Origin: Porticoccaceae bacterium
GTDB taxonomy: Bacteria > Pseudomonadota > Gammaproteobacteria > Pseudomonadales > Porticoccaceae
Direction: 5' to 3'
Length of the DNA stretch: 25,877 nucleotides
Assembly: GCA_003491845.1 (NCBI GenBank)
Contig: DNBN01000296.1
Coordinates: forward strand, 334 to 26,210
Under the pieces are notes generated by a model. That model made no database searches. It worked only from the letters and a program-made list of their open reading frames with translations, and was not told the DNA's origin. Position numbers and translations under genes: made by a program. Positions 1-8,713 of this stretch are shown piece by piece. Numbering within the stretch: the stretch's first letter is position 1; every line of letters begins with the position of its first letter.

Positions 1-1707
1 CCAATTGGTGCTGCACGTGTTGGATTTCAAGATGGTAGTTACATCATTAACCCGACATACTCAGATCTTCAAACATCAGAACTGGATATGGTTGTTGCTG
101 GTACTAAAGACGCTGTTTTGATGGTTGAATCTGAAGCGTCAGAATTATCAGAAGATATTATGTTAGGTGGCGTGTTGTTTGCCCACCAGGAAATGCAATC
201 GGTCATCACTGTGATTGAGCAATTAGCTGAAGAAGCTGGAAAGCCACGATGGGACTGGCAGGGTGAACCAGAGAACACTGAGCTTAAAGAAGCTTTGAAT
301 AATTTAGTTGGTGCTGATGTTGACTCAGCTTACCAGGTGGTTGACAAGCAAGAACGAGTAGTCAGCGTTAATGCATTGCGCGACCGCGCTTATGCGGAGC
401 TTGTGTCAGATGATGGTACGTCTGCAGAAGATGTGAAGGATGCCTTCAAGAAGCTTGAAAAGAAAGTTGTACGTGGCAGAATTATCCGTGGTGAGCCACG
501 TATTGATGGCCGCGATACTAAAACTGTTCGTGGTATCAACGTTGAAGTCGGTATTCTGCCAAAGGTACATGGGTCCTCGCTATTTACTCGTGGTGAAACC
601 CAGGCAGTGGTTGCTGCTACCTTGGGCTCTACTCGTGATGCTCAGATGATCGATGCTCTTGAAGGACGTAAAGACGATCCTTTCATGCTACATTATAACT
701 TCCCTCCTTACTCCGTTGGTGAGTGTGGTCGCATCGGATTTACCAGCCGTCGTGAAGTTGGACATGGGCGTCTTGCTCGTAGAGGCATCAATGCTGTGCT
801 GCCTAATCCAGAAGAATTCCCCTATGCCATGCGAGTGGTTTCTGAAATTACTGAGTCCAATGGCTCTAGTTCAATGGCTTCTGTATGTGGTTCAAGTTTG
901 GCATTAATGGATGCTGGTGTTCCTCTTAAAGCGCCAGTTGCCGGCATTGCTATGGGATTGGTTAAGGAAGATGAAGGCTTTGCTGTACTAACTGATATCT
1001 TAGGTGATGAAGATCATCTTGGTGATATGGACTTTAAAGTCGCTGGAACAGCTGCAGGGATCACCGCACTGCAGATGGATATCAAGATTGAAGGTATTAC
1101 TGAAGAAATTATGGAAATTGCTCTAGAGCAAGCCATGGACGCACGTCTGCATATTCTTGATGAAATGAATAAAGTCATCGACAGTGGTCGTGATGAGGTC
1201 GCAGATACCGCACCTCGTATGGGCATTATGCAGATTGACTCAGACAAAATCCGTGATGTCATCGGTAAGGGCGGGGCAACTATTCGAAGCCTTTGTGAAG
1301 ATCATAACTCCACTATTGATATCACAGATGATGGTGCCGTTAAAATCTACTCAGAAGATACCGAGAGCTTAAATGCGGCAATGGATGCAATTAAGGCAAT
1401 TGTTGCCGATCCTGAACCAGGCACTATTTATGATGGTAAGGTCGTTCGCATTGTTGATTTTGGTGCTTTTGTAAACTTCATGCCTGGCACTGACGGGCTT
1501 GTGCATATCTCTCAAATTGCTCAAGAGCGCGTCGCTAAGGTCACAGATTATTTGACTGAAGGCCAAGATGTTCGGGTAAAGGTTACTGAGATTGATAATC
1601 GTGGTCGCGTTAAGCTATCAATCAAAGAAGCACAGTTAGAAGAGGGTACAGTACCAGAAGCAGCGCCTGCTGAAACTACAGACACTGATAAAGAGCCTGA
1701 AGCTTAA
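1..1707 (+). CDS. pnp: Polyribonucleotide nucleotidyltransferase (PNPase), 5' end missing
   Basis: Phosphorolytic 3'-5' exoribonuclease of the RNA degradosome. The reading frame is open from base 1 and its first residues (PIGAARVGF) match the interior of the first RNase PH domain, so roughly 140 N-terminal residues lie outside the window; the methionine codon at 88 is internal. The visible 568 residues contain the end of RNase PH domain 1, the helical linker, RNase PH domain 2 with the catalytic segment [15 protein letters not shown], a KH domain with VIGKGG, and an S1 domain ([20 protein letters not shown]). The C-terminal tail is acidic and Glu/Ala/Pro-rich, as is usual in this family. Nothing is frameshifted. 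A terminator follows 16 nt after the stop. In gammaproteobacteria rpsO normally lies upstream, outside this window. Confidence 0.98.
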   Translation, partial: PIGAARVGFQDGSYIINPTYSDLQTSELDMVVAGTKDAVLMVESEASELSEDIMLGGVLFAHQEMQSVITVIEQLAEEAGKPRWDWQGEPENTELKEALNNLVGADVDSAYQVVDKQERVVSVNALRDRAYAELVSDDGTSAEDVKDAFKKLEKKVVRGRIIRGEPRIDGRDTKTVRGINVEVGILPKVHGSSLFTRGETQAVVAATLGSTRDAQMIDALEGRKDDPFMLHYNFPPYSVGECGRIGFTSRREVGHGRLARRGINAVLPNPEEFPYAMRVVSEITESNGSSSMASVCGSSLALMDAGVPLKAPVAGIAMGLVKEDEGFAVLTDILGDEDHLGDMDFKVAGTAAGITALQMDIKIEGITEEIMEIALEQAMDARLHILDEMNKVIDSGRDEVADTAPRMGIMQIDSDKIRDVIGKGGATIRSLCEDHNSTIDITDDGAVKIYSEDTESLNAAMDAIKAIVADPEPGTIYDGKVVRIVDFGAFVNFMPGTDGLVHISQIAQERVAKVTDYLTEGQDVRVKVTEIDNRGRVKLSIKEAQLEEGTVPEAAPAETTDTDKEPEA

Positions 1708-1723
1708 GTTTTCAGTTGTTTGG

Positions 1724-1755
1724 AAAAACCCCGGTGTTAAGCTGGGGTTTTTTTT
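1724..1755. terminator. Bidirectional intrinsic terminator between pnp and recN
   Basis: Arms AAAAACCCC (1724-1732) and GGGGTTTTT (1744-1752) pair around a short loop, with two further inner pairs, and eight T residues follow on the + strand. On the - strand the same stem is followed by five T. It sits between the convergent 3' ends of pnp and recN, so it can serve both genes. Confidence 0.92.
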
Positions 1756-1786
1756 GGTTTTAATTTTATTCGATTGTTTTTAGAAG

Positions 1787-3460
1787 CTAAGAAGATGCAA
1801 GGCTTAGTAGCTCGGCTGCATGTGATAAGGTTTGTTTTGTCACAGTGGCGCCACCTAGCATTCTTGCAAGCTCATTAACTCTCTGGCTAGGGTCAAGACT
1901 GACCATTACTGATGCTGTTTGACCTTTTTTTGTGATTTTGCTAGCAAGATAATGATGATGGGCGTGAGCTGCCACCTGCGGTTGATGGGTGACGCTGATA
2001 ACCTGACCGCGTTCGCCCAATGCTTTTAGTAGTCTTCCAACGACATCTGCTGTACTCCCACCAATACCGACATCGACCTCATCAAACACCAAGGTCGATA
2101 TTTTAGAGTGGCCCCCAGCAACCACTTGGATAGCCAGGCTAACCCGAGAAAGTTCCCCACCAGATGCAATTTTACTCAGTGGTTTATGTGGTTGCCCAGC
2201 ATTAGTTGTCAGTAAAAACTCCACTTTTTCAAGACCATTGGCGTGATACTGGCCTTGTTGTATAGGAGTTAATTGAATCATTAATTCTGCCCCTTCCATG
2301 GCTAGCATATGAATTTGTTGATTGATTTCACTAGCCATTTTTATGGCTGCTGCCGAACGTTTTTTGGACAACTTGTTCGCCAGCACTTCATAGTTACTCG
2401 CTAACTCATCAAGAGATTGTTGCAAAAAAGTAATATTTTCATTACCACTAACTAAGGTATTTAGCTCGTCTATTAAAGCTATGTTTTTAGCTTCAAGCTG
2501 ATCTATCGAAACCCGATGTTTTCGTGCGAACTGAAAGACTGCAGCCAGCTCTTCTTCAACCATTTGCAATTTGTGAGGATCAGCCTCAAATTTATCAACA
2601 TGATGTTTAATTTCCCCTACGGCTTCCTCAAGCTGTATTAAGCTACTTTTAAGTAATTCTTCAGATGCTAAAAGATGCTCTGGCTTGTGCGACATATTAG
2701 CTAAAATTGATAACGCACGATTCATATTGTCGCGAAGATTAAGGTCTTCTGCTTGTTCACAAATCGCTAATAGATTATGACTATCTTGAAGAATTTGCTC
2801 GGCGTTTGCCAGTGTACTTTGGTCACGCTCTAGCTGTTCTATGTGAGCTACTGATACGTCAATTTGTTGTAGTTCATTGACTTGAAAGCTAAGCAGATCT
2901 TTTTTTGCATCCACCTCATCTAAACGGGCAACTAAGGCATCTAGTTGCAGATGCGCCTGCTGCCAGAGGTTAAACTGGGCGGTTACCTGCGTGCTAAGCG
3001 ATTGAACTCCGGCATATTCATCAAGCAATCTACGGTGGGTGTCTTTTCTGAGTAGCGATTGATGCTCATGCTGACTATGAATATCTGTTAGCATTTCGCC
3101 AAGTTCTTGAAGTTGCGACATGGTACTCGGTTGACCATTTATGTAGCCTTTGGAGCGCCCTTCGCGGGTATAAATTCGTCTTAAAAGGCAAGTGGCTCCA
3201 GTCTCAAAGTCATTCTTTAATAGCCAGTTAGTAGCGTTTTCAATACCAGTCAGATCAAAAGTTGCGGTGATTTCCGCTCGATCCTTGCCATGCCGAATGG
3301 TATCTGTATCAGCACGATCACCCAAGGCCATACCCAGTGCGTCTAAGACCAGTGATTTACCGGCTCCAGTTTCACCTGTAATTGCTGTGGTTCCCTGATT
3401 GAACTCGATTTCAAGAGATTCAACTAAGGTGTAATTGTGAATATTAATCGAAAGTAGCAA
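1787..3460 (-). CDS. recN: DNA repair protein RecN (SMC-like ATPase)
   Basis: RecN is a cytoplasmic SMC-family ATPase that acts in recombinational repair of double-strand breaks. The 557-aa product has the Walker A motif GETGAGKS at residues 29-36, long central coiled-coil segments, the ABC signature region IASGGELSRVS, and a Walker B/D-loop region (LVFDEVDVGIGG) followed by SVTHQPQVAAHA. Length matches the family (about 553 aa). The start codon is TTG at 3460: an in-frame TGA lies a few codons upstream, there is no in-frame ATG between, and the N-terminus aligns with known RecN from residue 1. The ribosome-binding site is weak. It is divergent from grpE, 174 bp away. I found no convincing LexA box upstream, although recN is an SOS gene in E. 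coli. Confidence 0.97.
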   Translation of the reverse strand: MLLSINIHNYTLVESLEIEFNQGTTAITGETGAGKSLVLDALGMALGDRADTDTIRHGKDRAEITATFDLTGIENATNWLLKNDFETGATCLLRRIYTREGRSKGYINGQPSTMSQLQELGEMLTDIHSQHEHQSLLRKDTHRRLLDEYAGVQSLSTQVTAQFNLWQQAHLQLDALVARLDEVDAKKDLLSFQVNELQQIDVSVAHIEQLERDQSTLANAEQILQDSHNLLAICEQAEDLNLRDNMNRALSILANMSHKPEHLLASEELLKSSLIQLEEAVGEIKHHVDKFEADPHKLQMVEEELAAVFQFARKHRVSIDQLEAKNIALIDELNTLVSGNENITFLQQSLDELASNYEVLANKLSKKRSAAAIKMASEINQQIHMLAMEGAELMIQLTPIQQGQYHANGLEKVEFLLTTNAGQPHKPLSKIASGGELSRVSLAIQVVAGGHSKISTLVFDEVDVGIGGSTADVVGRLLKALGERGQVISVTHQPQVAAHAHHHYLASKITKKGQTASVMVSLDPSQRVNELARMLGGATVTKQTLSHAAELLSLASS

Positions 3461-3519
3461 CGTTTTATTACCGGCTCATTAAAAATATCTGTGGACAGGC
3501 CAATTTCCTTAGTCTGATG

Positions 3520-3547
3520 CTTGAAACCCAGAAGAACGACCCCATAT
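3520..3547 (+). promoter_or_regulatory. Heat-shock (sigma-32) promoter of grpE
   Basis: CTTGAAA at 3520-3526 and CCCCATAT at 3540-3547 are separated by 13 nt. This is an essentially exact match to the known sigma-32 (RpoH) consensus (CTTGAAA, 11-15 nt, CCCCATNT). It lies about 85 bp before the grpE start, giving a predicted transcript start near 3553. It points to heat-shock control of the grpE-dnaK-dnaJ cluster. Confidence 0.9.
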
Positions 3548-3634
3548 TGACACACAGAGTAAAGGTTAAGAACCATCGACGCAATAATCTTGAGGTATGG
3601 CATAGATTAGTCGTCCCAAATAGAGGAAATGAAC

Positions 3635-4231
3635 ATGCAAGATGATGTAAATAGTAAAGAACAATCCGTCGCTGATTCAGCACATCAGAGTGCCGAGCAG
3701 CTTTCTGACAACGTTGCTGACGCGGCGAAGGTAGATGAAGAAATTATTGAAGAACTTCTTGCTGATGACCAATCAAGCGAAGTTGAGGAGCTCAAACAGA
3801 AGATTAGTGAGGCAAATGATCAGGTACTGAGAATACAGGCTGAGATGCAAAATGTGCGTCGAAGAGCCGAGCGTGATGTGGAAAATGCCCATAAGTATGC
3901 TTTGGATAAATTCACTGCAGATCTGTTGCCTGTGGTAGACAATCTTGAGCGAGCCATCGCTACTATTGATGTAACGGCAGACGCACAAAAAGATGTGGCG
4001 ACCGGGTTAGAACTTACATTAAAGACATTTACGGATGTCTTATTGCGATTTAAAGTTGAAGTTGTTGACCCTGCGGGTCAGCCTTTTGATGCTGATTTAC
4101 ACCAAGCGGTGAGTATGGTGCCAAACCCTGATTTGGAGCCCAATACAGTGATGGATGTGTTTCAAAAGGGGTATACCCTAAATGGTCGGCTGGTGAGACC
4201 TGCGATGGTGGTTGTATCCAAAGGAAGTTAG
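3635..4231 (+). CDS. grpE: Nucleotide exchange factor GrpE
   Basis: GrpE is the homodimeric cytoplasmic cochaperone that releases ADP from DnaK. The product (198 aa; E. coli about 197) has an acidic, disordered N-terminus, then the long dimer coiled coil (about residues 50-110, including AEMQNVRRRAERDVENA) and the C-terminal beta domain ending in a GYTLNGRLVRPAMVVV-type segment typical of the family. Two ATGs lie six bases apart, at 3629 and 3635. The Shine-Dalgarno AGAGGA at 3622-3627 is only one base from the first but seven from the second, so I chose 3635. It lies downstream of a sigma-32 promoter and 125 bp before dnaK, its functional partner. Confidence 0.97.
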   Translation: MQDDVNSKEQSVADSAHQSAEQLSDNVADAAKVDEEIIEELLADDQSSEVEELKQKISEANDQVLRIQAEMQNVRRRAERDVENAHKYALDKFTADLLPVVDNLERAIATIDVTADAQKDVATGLELTLKTFTDVLLRFKVEVVDPAGQPFDADLHQAVSMVPNPDLEPNTVMDVFQKGYTLNGRLVRPAMVVVSKGS

Positions 4232-4261
4232 TCAAAAAGCTCGCACATCTTTAAGAGTGCT

Positions 4262-4290
4262 CTTGAAACTGTGAAATTCACACCCATATA
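4262..4290 (+). promoter_or_regulatory. Second heat-shock (sigma-32) promoter, before dnaK
   Basis: CTTGAAA at 4262-4268 is followed after 13 nt by ACCCATATA (4282-4290), matching the sigma-32 consensus except for the first C of CCCCAT. It has the same spacing as the grpE promoter 742 bp upstream. It would give dnaK extra heat-induced transcription beyond read-through from grpE. Confidence 0.82.
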
Positions 4291-4356
4291 ACGGGTATAC
4301 CAAAAATATTAAAAAGCCTATGTAAGGTTTTAAGACAAAAGACGGAGAAATAAGTG

Positions 4357-6282
4357 ATGGGAAAGATTATCGGAATTGATTTGGGTACAACCAACTCCTG
4401 TGTTTCGGTGCTCGAAGGTGATAAACCTAAGGTAATTGAGAATGCTGAGGGTGCGCGAACGACCCCTTCTGTGGTTGCATACGCTGATGATGGTGAAATC
4501 TTAGTTGGCCAGTCGGCGAAACGACAAGCAGTGACTAATCCAGAGAATACAGTGTATGCAGTAAAACGTCTCATTGGACGACGATTTGATGATGATGTTG
4601 TGCAAAAAGATATCAAAATGGTCCCTTATAAAATTGTCAAAGCGGACAATGGCGATGCCTGGGTAGAAATTAAGGGTGACAGCAAGGCAGCGCCACAAAT
4701 TTCTGCAGAAATTCTTAAGAAAATGAAGAAGACCGCAGAAGATTATCTGGGTGAGGGGGTTAGTGAGGCTGTTATTACCGTCCCGGCTTACTTCAATGAC
4801 TCACAGCGTCAGGCGACTAAAGATGCTGGTCGTATCGCTGGTTTAGATGTTAAACGTATTATTAATGAGCCCACAGCCGCAGCACTTGCCTATGGTATCG
4901 ACAAAACCGCGGGAGACAGCGTTGTAGCTGTTTATGATTTGGGCGGTGGTACCTTTGATATTTCTGTTATTGAAATTGCTGATGTTGATGGCGAAAAGCA
5001 ATTTGAGGTGTTGGCAACCAATGGTGATACTTTCCTTGGTGGCGAAGATTTTGATATGCGTTTAATTGAGTATTTATCTGCTGAATTTAAGCAAGACAGC
5101 GGTATTGACCTGCACAATGATCCGCTGGCGATGCAGCGCCTCAAAGAGGCTGCAGAAAAATCAAAAATTGAACTATCATCGAGCCAGCAGACGGAGGTAA
5201 ATCTACCTTATATAACTGCTGACGCGACTGGTCCAAAGCACTTAGTTGTTAAATTGACACGGGCAAAACTTGAGTCTCTTGTAGAAGATTTAGTTGAGCG
5301 ATCGCTAGAGCCGCTACGAATCGCCCTTAAAGATGCAGGAAAATCCACGTCAGAGATCGATGAGATTATATTGGTGGGTGGTCAAACTCGTATGCCGATG
5401 GTGCAAGACAAGGTCACCGCTTTTTTTGGTAAGGAGCCTCGTAAAGATGTTAATCCCGATGAAGCTGTTGCTGTGGGTGCTGGTCTGCAGGGCGCCGTTT
5501 TAGCTGGAGATGTCACCGATGTGCTACTTTTGGATGTCACTCCGCTAAGCTTAGGTATTGAAACAATGGGAGGTGTAGCTACTCCGGTTATTGAGAAAAA
5601 CACAACGATTCCAACTAAGAAATCACAGATTTTCTCAACTGCTGATGACAACCAAACGGCAGTAACTATCCATGTAGTGCAGGGTGAACGTAAACAGGCC
5701 ACACAAAATAAATCATTGGGTAGATTTGACCTAGCCGATATTCCACCATCACCCAGAGGAATGCCACAGATTGAGGTAACATTTGACATAGATGCAAATG
5801 GTATTTTGAATGTCGGCGCCAAAGATAAAGCCACAGGTAAAGAGCAGTCTATTATTATCAAGGCTTCTTCAGGGCTTTCTGATGATGAAATTGATGCCAT
5901 GGTAAAAGATGCTGAAGCTAACGCTGCTGAAGATCAAAAATTTGAAGAGTTGGTTCAGGCGCGCAACACTGCTGATGGGCTCGCGCACGCGGCGAAGAAA
6001 ACGTTGGAAGAGGCAGGTGATAAAGCCACAGATGATGAAAAGGCCTCCATTGAAGCTGGTATCAAGCAAGTAGAGGAAGCGGTTCAGGGCGATGATAAAG
6101 AAGCTATTGATCAAGCGGCTAAGGTTTTATCCGAAGCATCATCCAGTCTAGCGCAAAAAATGTACGCTGAGCAGGCGGCAGAGGGCGCTGAGCCCTCCGC
6201 AGATCAAGCTCCAGGAGATGAGGCTATGGACGCTGAATTTGAAGAAGTCAAAGACGAAGACGTTAAGGATGATACAAAGTAG
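4357..6282 (+). CDS. dnaK: Chaperone DnaK (Hsp70)
   Basis: ATP-dependent Hsp70 chaperone working with DnaJ and GrpE in the cytoplasm. The 641-aa product has the actin-like nucleotide-binding domain ([11 protein letters not shown] at the N-terminus, [21 protein letters not shown]), the interdomain linker [13 protein letters not shown], the substrate-binding beta domain, a helical lid, and an acidic tail with the EEVKD element that binds partners. Length is normal. A GTG at 4354 immediately precedes ATG 4357; the ATG is preferred because known DnaK begins [10 protein letters not shown] and the GGAG at 4344-4347 lies nine bases from it. It has its own sigma-32 promoter and a 146-bp gap with a strong hairpin before dnaJ. 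Confidence 0.99.
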   Translation: MGKIIGIDLGTTNSCVSVLEGDKPKVIENAEGARTTPSVVAYADDGEILVGQSAKRQAVTNPENTVYAVKRLIGRRFDDDVVQKDIKMVPYKIVKADNGDAWVEIKGDSKAAPQISAEILKKMKKTAEDYLGEGVSEAVITVPAYFNDSQRQATKDAGRIAGLDVKRIINEPTAAALAYGIDKTAGDSVVAVYDLGGGTFDISVIEIADVDGEKQFEVLATNGDTFLGGEDFDMRLIEYLSAEFKQDSGIDLHNDPLAMQRLKEAAEKSKIELSSSQQTEVNLPYITADATGPKHLVVKLTRAKLESLVEDLVERSLEPLRIALKDAGKSTSEIDEIILVGGQTRMPMVQDKVTAFFGKEPRKDVNPDEAVAVGAGLQGAVLAGDVTDVLLLDVTPLSLGIETMGGVATPVIEKNTTIPTKKSQIFSTADDNQTAVTIHVVQGERKQATQNKSLGRFDLADIPPSPRGMPQIEVTFDIDANGILNVGAKDKATGKEQSIIIKASSGLSDDEIDAMVKDAEANAAEDQKFEELVQARNTADGLAHAAKKTLEEAGDKATDDEKASIEAGIKQVEEAVQGDDKEAIDQAAKVLSEASSSLAQKMYAEQAAEGAEPSADQAPGDEAMDAEFEEVKDEDVKDDTK

Positions 6283-6315
6283 TCGTTCTCTGCTAGTTAA
6301 GTAATTGTTAGTTTT

Positions 6316-6363
6316 AGGCGCGAAGTGATTTTTGGTTAACGTACGAAAATCACGTTCGCGCCT
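6316..6363 (+). other. Long hairpin between dnaK and dnaJ
   Basis: The arm at 6316-6332 (beginning AGGCGCGAA) pairs with 6346-6363 (ending TTCGCGCCT), giving about 17 base pairs with a single bulged C and a 13-nt loop. The downstream sequence CTCTCTATTTT is pyrimidine-rich but not a clean U tract. It could be a partial terminator or an RNA-processing/stability element that lowers dnaJ relative to dnaK. The structure is seen directly; the role is inferred. Confidence 0.75.
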
Positions 6364-6428
6364 CTCTATTTTGGGTTCGGTCGGTAACTAAAAATAGGTT
6401 ATCGATATCGCTGGGGAAAAATCAAAGC

Positions 6429-7547
6429 ATGGCAAAACGTGATTTTTATGAAGTTCTTGGTGTTGATAGTAGCGCCTCTGCTCAAGAAGTTAAGAAGGCA
6501 TTTCGTCGTATTGCGATGAAGTATCATCCGGATCGTAATCCTGATGATAAGGATGCTGATGAGAAATTTAAAGAGGCCCAGGAAGCCTACGAGATTCTCA
6601 GCGATGCAGATAAAAAGGCCGCTTATGATCGATATGGTCATGCAGGCGTTGATCAAAATGGTGGTGGTCAGGGCGGAGCAGGATTTAGTGATGTCTTTGG
6701 TGATGTTTTCGGCGACATTTTTGGTGGCGGAGGTGGCCGTGGTCGCAGTGGTCCCGCACGTGGATCTGATTTGCGATATGACTTACAGCTTGATTTGGAA
6801 GATGCAGTAAAAGGTAAGACCGTTCAAATAGATGTTCCTACTATGACTCATTGCGACTCCTGTGGTGGTTCGGGTGCGCGCAAAGGATCTTCTCCGGTGA
6901 CGTGCGATACCTGTGGTGGTGTCGGGCAAGTACGTATGTCTCAGGGTTTTTTCTCAGTTCAGCAAGCTTGTCCAAAATGTCGTGGTCGTGGCAAGATAAT
7001 TTCAGATCCATGCGGTATCTGTCATGGTCAAGGCGTTAGAGAGGAGCGTAAAACACTTTCGGTAAAGATTCCTGCTGGGGTTGATACAGGAGATCGAATT
7101 CGCTTATCCGGTAAGGGTGAAGCTGGTCCTCAAGGTGGTCCGGCGGGTGATCTCTATGTCGAGATGCACGTCCGAGAGCATGATATTTTTGTTCGTGATG
7201 GTAGTAACCTTCATTGTGAGGTGCCTATTAGTTTTGCTCAGGCGGCTTTAGGTGGTGAACTTGAAGTCCCAACGTTGTCGGGTAAGGTCAAGCTTAAGGT
7301 TCCTGCTGAGACCCAAAGTAGTAAATTATTTCGTCTGCGTGGAAAAGGAGTAGCGCCTGTTCGTGGTGGTGCTCAGGGAGATTTGTTGTGCAGAGTAGTC
7401 GTTGAGACTCCGATTAATTTGAGCCCCGAGCAGCGCGAGATTTTAGAAAAATTTGATAAAAGCCTAGATGGTAAGAGTAAACACTCCCCCCGTAGTAATA
7501 ACTGGTTTGACGGTGTGAAGACATTTTTTGATAATCTAACAAACTAA
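6429..7547 (+). CDS. dnaJ: Chaperone DnaJ (Hsp40)
   Basis: DnaJ delivers substrates to DnaK and stimulates its ATPase. The 372-aa product has the J domain with the essential HPD at 33-35, a Gly/Phe-rich linker (about 76-110, with repeated FGDVFGD-type units), a zinc-binding domain with four CxxCxGxG motifs starting at C142 ([32 protein letters not shown]), and the C-terminal substrate-binding and dimerisation domains. All motifs are intact and the length is normal (E. coli 376). GGGGA at 6413-6417 serves as ribosome-binding site. It is the third gene of the grpE-dnaK-dnaJ unit, followed after 58 bp by dapB. Confidence 0.99.
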   Translation: MAKRDFYEVLGVDSSASAQEVKKAFRRIAMKYHPDRNPDDKDADEKFKEAQEAYEILSDADKKAAYDRYGHAGVDQNGGGQGGAGFSDVFGDVFGDIFGGGGGRGRSGPARGSDLRYDLQLDLEDAVKGKTVQIDVPTMTHCDSCGGSGARKGSSPVTCDTCGGVGQVRMSQGFFSVQQACPKCRGRGKIISDPCGICHGQGVREERKTLSVKIPAGVDTGDRIRLSGKGEAGPQGGPAGDLYVEMHVREHDIFVRDGSNLHCEVPISFAQAALGGELEVPTLSGKVKLKVPAETQSSKLFRLRGKGVAPVRGGAQGDLLCRVVVETPINLSPEQREILEKFDKSLDGKSKHSPRSNNWFDGVKTFFDNLTN

Positions 7548-7605
7548 GATTTTCTATGGTCAGGCGAGGCCTAACAAAAAACTCAGTTAGATAAGAGGAT
7601 CCAAT

Positions 7606-8409
7606 ATGCTAAGTATAGCCATTACTGGTGCAGCTGGTCGAATGGGTAAAGCCCTAGCTGAGGTAATTTCTGGTACCCCAGGCGTTCGGCTATCAGCGGC
7701 CATTGAGCGGCCAGGTAGTGACTTTATTGGTAATGCTGTGGGTCAGCCCTCAGATTTAGACAAGAATGCTGTTCTGATTGTTGGTAACGTGGCGGACGTG
7801 GTGGACCTTTTTGATATTCTTATAGACTTTAGTAACCCTGAGTCGACAGTCCAAAATGCAAAAATTTGTGCCGCATATGGTAAACACATGGTAGTTGGAA
7901 CTACGGGATTAAGCTCCAGTCAAATAGAGCTTGTGACGCTAGCAAGTCAGCAGAGCGCCATCTGTATGGCATCAAACTTTGCGACTGGCGTGAATCTCTG
8001 CTTCAAGCTAGCGGAAATTGCCGCCAGTGTATTAGGCGATGATGTCGATATCGAAATTAGCGAGACGCACCATAGACATAAAAAAGATGCTCCATCTGGT
8101 ACGGCGCTCTCACTTGGTAAGTCCATTGCTGGCGCACTTGGGCGAGACTTTGATGACGTGGCTCAGTATGGAATACCGCGCGAGGTGTCTCAAAGAGATG
8201 ACACGGCGATAGTTTTTTCTTCTCTCAGAGCAGGAGATGTAATCGGTGACCACACTGTTTTGTTTGCGGCAGAGGGTGAGCGTATCGAAATTACCCATAA
8301 AGCATCGAATCGAGCTGCGTTTGCCCGAGGCGCGGTGCGAGCGGCTAAATGGCTCAGTACCAGAGGACCCGGTATGTTTGATATGCAGGATGTTTTAAAT
8401 CTAAGGTGA
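7606..8409 (+). CDS. dapB: 4-hydroxy-tetrahydrodipicolinate reductase
   Basis: NAD(P)H-dependent reduction step of the diaminopimelate/lysine pathway. The 267-aa product (E. coli 273) begins with the Rossmann motif GAAGRMG at residues 8-14, and carries the family signature around residues 153-167, ETHHRHKKDAPSGTA. There H155, H156 and K159 correspond to the catalytic H159, H160 and K163 of E. coli DapB. The GTTG segment (VVGTTGLS) and the C-terminal FARGAVRAAKWL are also typical. AAGAGGA at 7593-7599 fixes the ATG at 7606. The neighbouring dnaJ upstream and carAB downstream follow the pseudomonad order. It may be partly read from the dnaKJ transcript, as no clear terminator lies in the 58-bp gap. 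Confidence 0.98.
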   Translation: MLSIAITGAAGRMGKALAEVISGTPGVRLSAAIERPGSDFIGNAVGQPSDLDKNAVLIVGNVADVVDLFDILIDFSNPESTVQNAKICAAYGKHMVVGTTGLSSSQIELVTLASQQSAICMASNFATGVNLCFKLAEIAASVLGDDVDIEISETHHRHKKDAPSGTALSLGKSIAGALGRDFDDVAQYGIPREVSQRDDTAIVFSSLRAGDVIGDHTVLFAAEGERIEITHKASNRAAFARGAVRAAKWLSTRGPGMFDMQDVLNLR

Positions 8410-8467
8410 TGTATTTCTCCGGTCTCTGATGATAATCATATTTTGATTAAAATATCTTCTACAGTCG

Positions 8468-8496
8468 TGGACAAAATCTAGCCTAATCACTATACT
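8468..8496 (+). promoter_or_regulatory. Sigma-70 promoter of carAB
   Basis: TGGACA (8468-8473) and TATACT (8491-8496) each match the sigma-70 hexamers at five of six positions, with the ideal 17-nt spacer. The predicted transcript start is near 8503, leaving a leader of about 210 nt before carA. It lies 58 bp after the dapB stop. Confidence 0.75.
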
Positions 8497-8502
8497 TCCC
8501 TC

Positions 8503-8713
8503 CTAACACCGCGGCAGTAAAAGCGGTCTCGTTCTGAGAGGTTAGAGCACAGAGAATTTTTATTTGAGCGAGATGAGACCCTATGTTTCATCTCGTTTTT
8601 CTGCAAACTGCGGAAAAGTCTGTGTTCCACATCAGAGTAAATTTTATTGAGATCCAGTGACTTACTATCATGTGGATGTCAATAAATCGAATGCTAACCA
8701 TTTAGGAGGTTGT
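8503..8713 (+). promoter_or_regulatory. Structured carA leader, probable attenuator
   Basis: The predicted 5' leader of carAB. CTAAC (8503-8507) can pair with GTTAG (8541-8545), enclosing CCGC/GCGG (8509-8512 with 8523-8526) and TCTC/GAGA (8527-8530 with 8536-8539), a possible three-way junction. An intrinsic terminator follows at 8566-8600. GGTCTC (8525-8530) is exactly complementary to GAGACC (8575-8580), which overlaps the terminator stem and loop, so it could act as antiterminator. A 25-codon reading frame (ATG 8573 to TGA 8650) runs through the terminator but lacks a good ribosome-binding site. Together with the promoter, this accounts for the 304-bp gene-free stretch between dapB and carA. 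The pairings are seen; regulation by pyrimidines or arginine is inferred. Confidence 0.6.
8566..8600 (+). terminator. Intrinsic terminator inside the carA leader
   Basis: CGAGATGA (8569-8576) and TCATCTCG (8588-8595) form a perfect 8-bp stem, extendable by G-U/A-U pairs, with an 11-nt loop and five T at 8596-8600. It lies after the carA promoter and before the carA start, so it must be passed by carAB transcripts. That placement suggests attenuation. Confidence 0.8.

Noticed and set aside
3489..3498. CTGTGGACAG before recN, resembling a LexA half-site pair
   Set aside because: LexA boxes need CTGT and ACAG separated by eight bases; here only two separate them. SOS control of recN is not shown by this sequence.
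4253..4264. Palindrome AAGAG-TG-CTCTT after grpE
   Set aside because: A two-base loop cannot form a useful hairpin, no U tract follows, and it simply overlaps the sigma-32 -35 element.
5382..5900. Long antisense open frame (172 aa) inside dnaK
   Set aside because: Long antisense frames in dnaK are a well-known effect of codon bias; the sense gene is intact and fully conserved.
7564..7590. Short inverted repeats between dnaJ and dapB (AGGC-GAG-GCCT; CTAAC/GTTAG)
   Set aside because: Stems of four to five bases without a following T run are too weak to call a terminator.
8657..8713. Upstream GTG start for carA (19 extra residues)
   Set aside because: The extra residues have no counterpart in CarA, and the AGGAGG lies within this stretch, just before GTG 8714.
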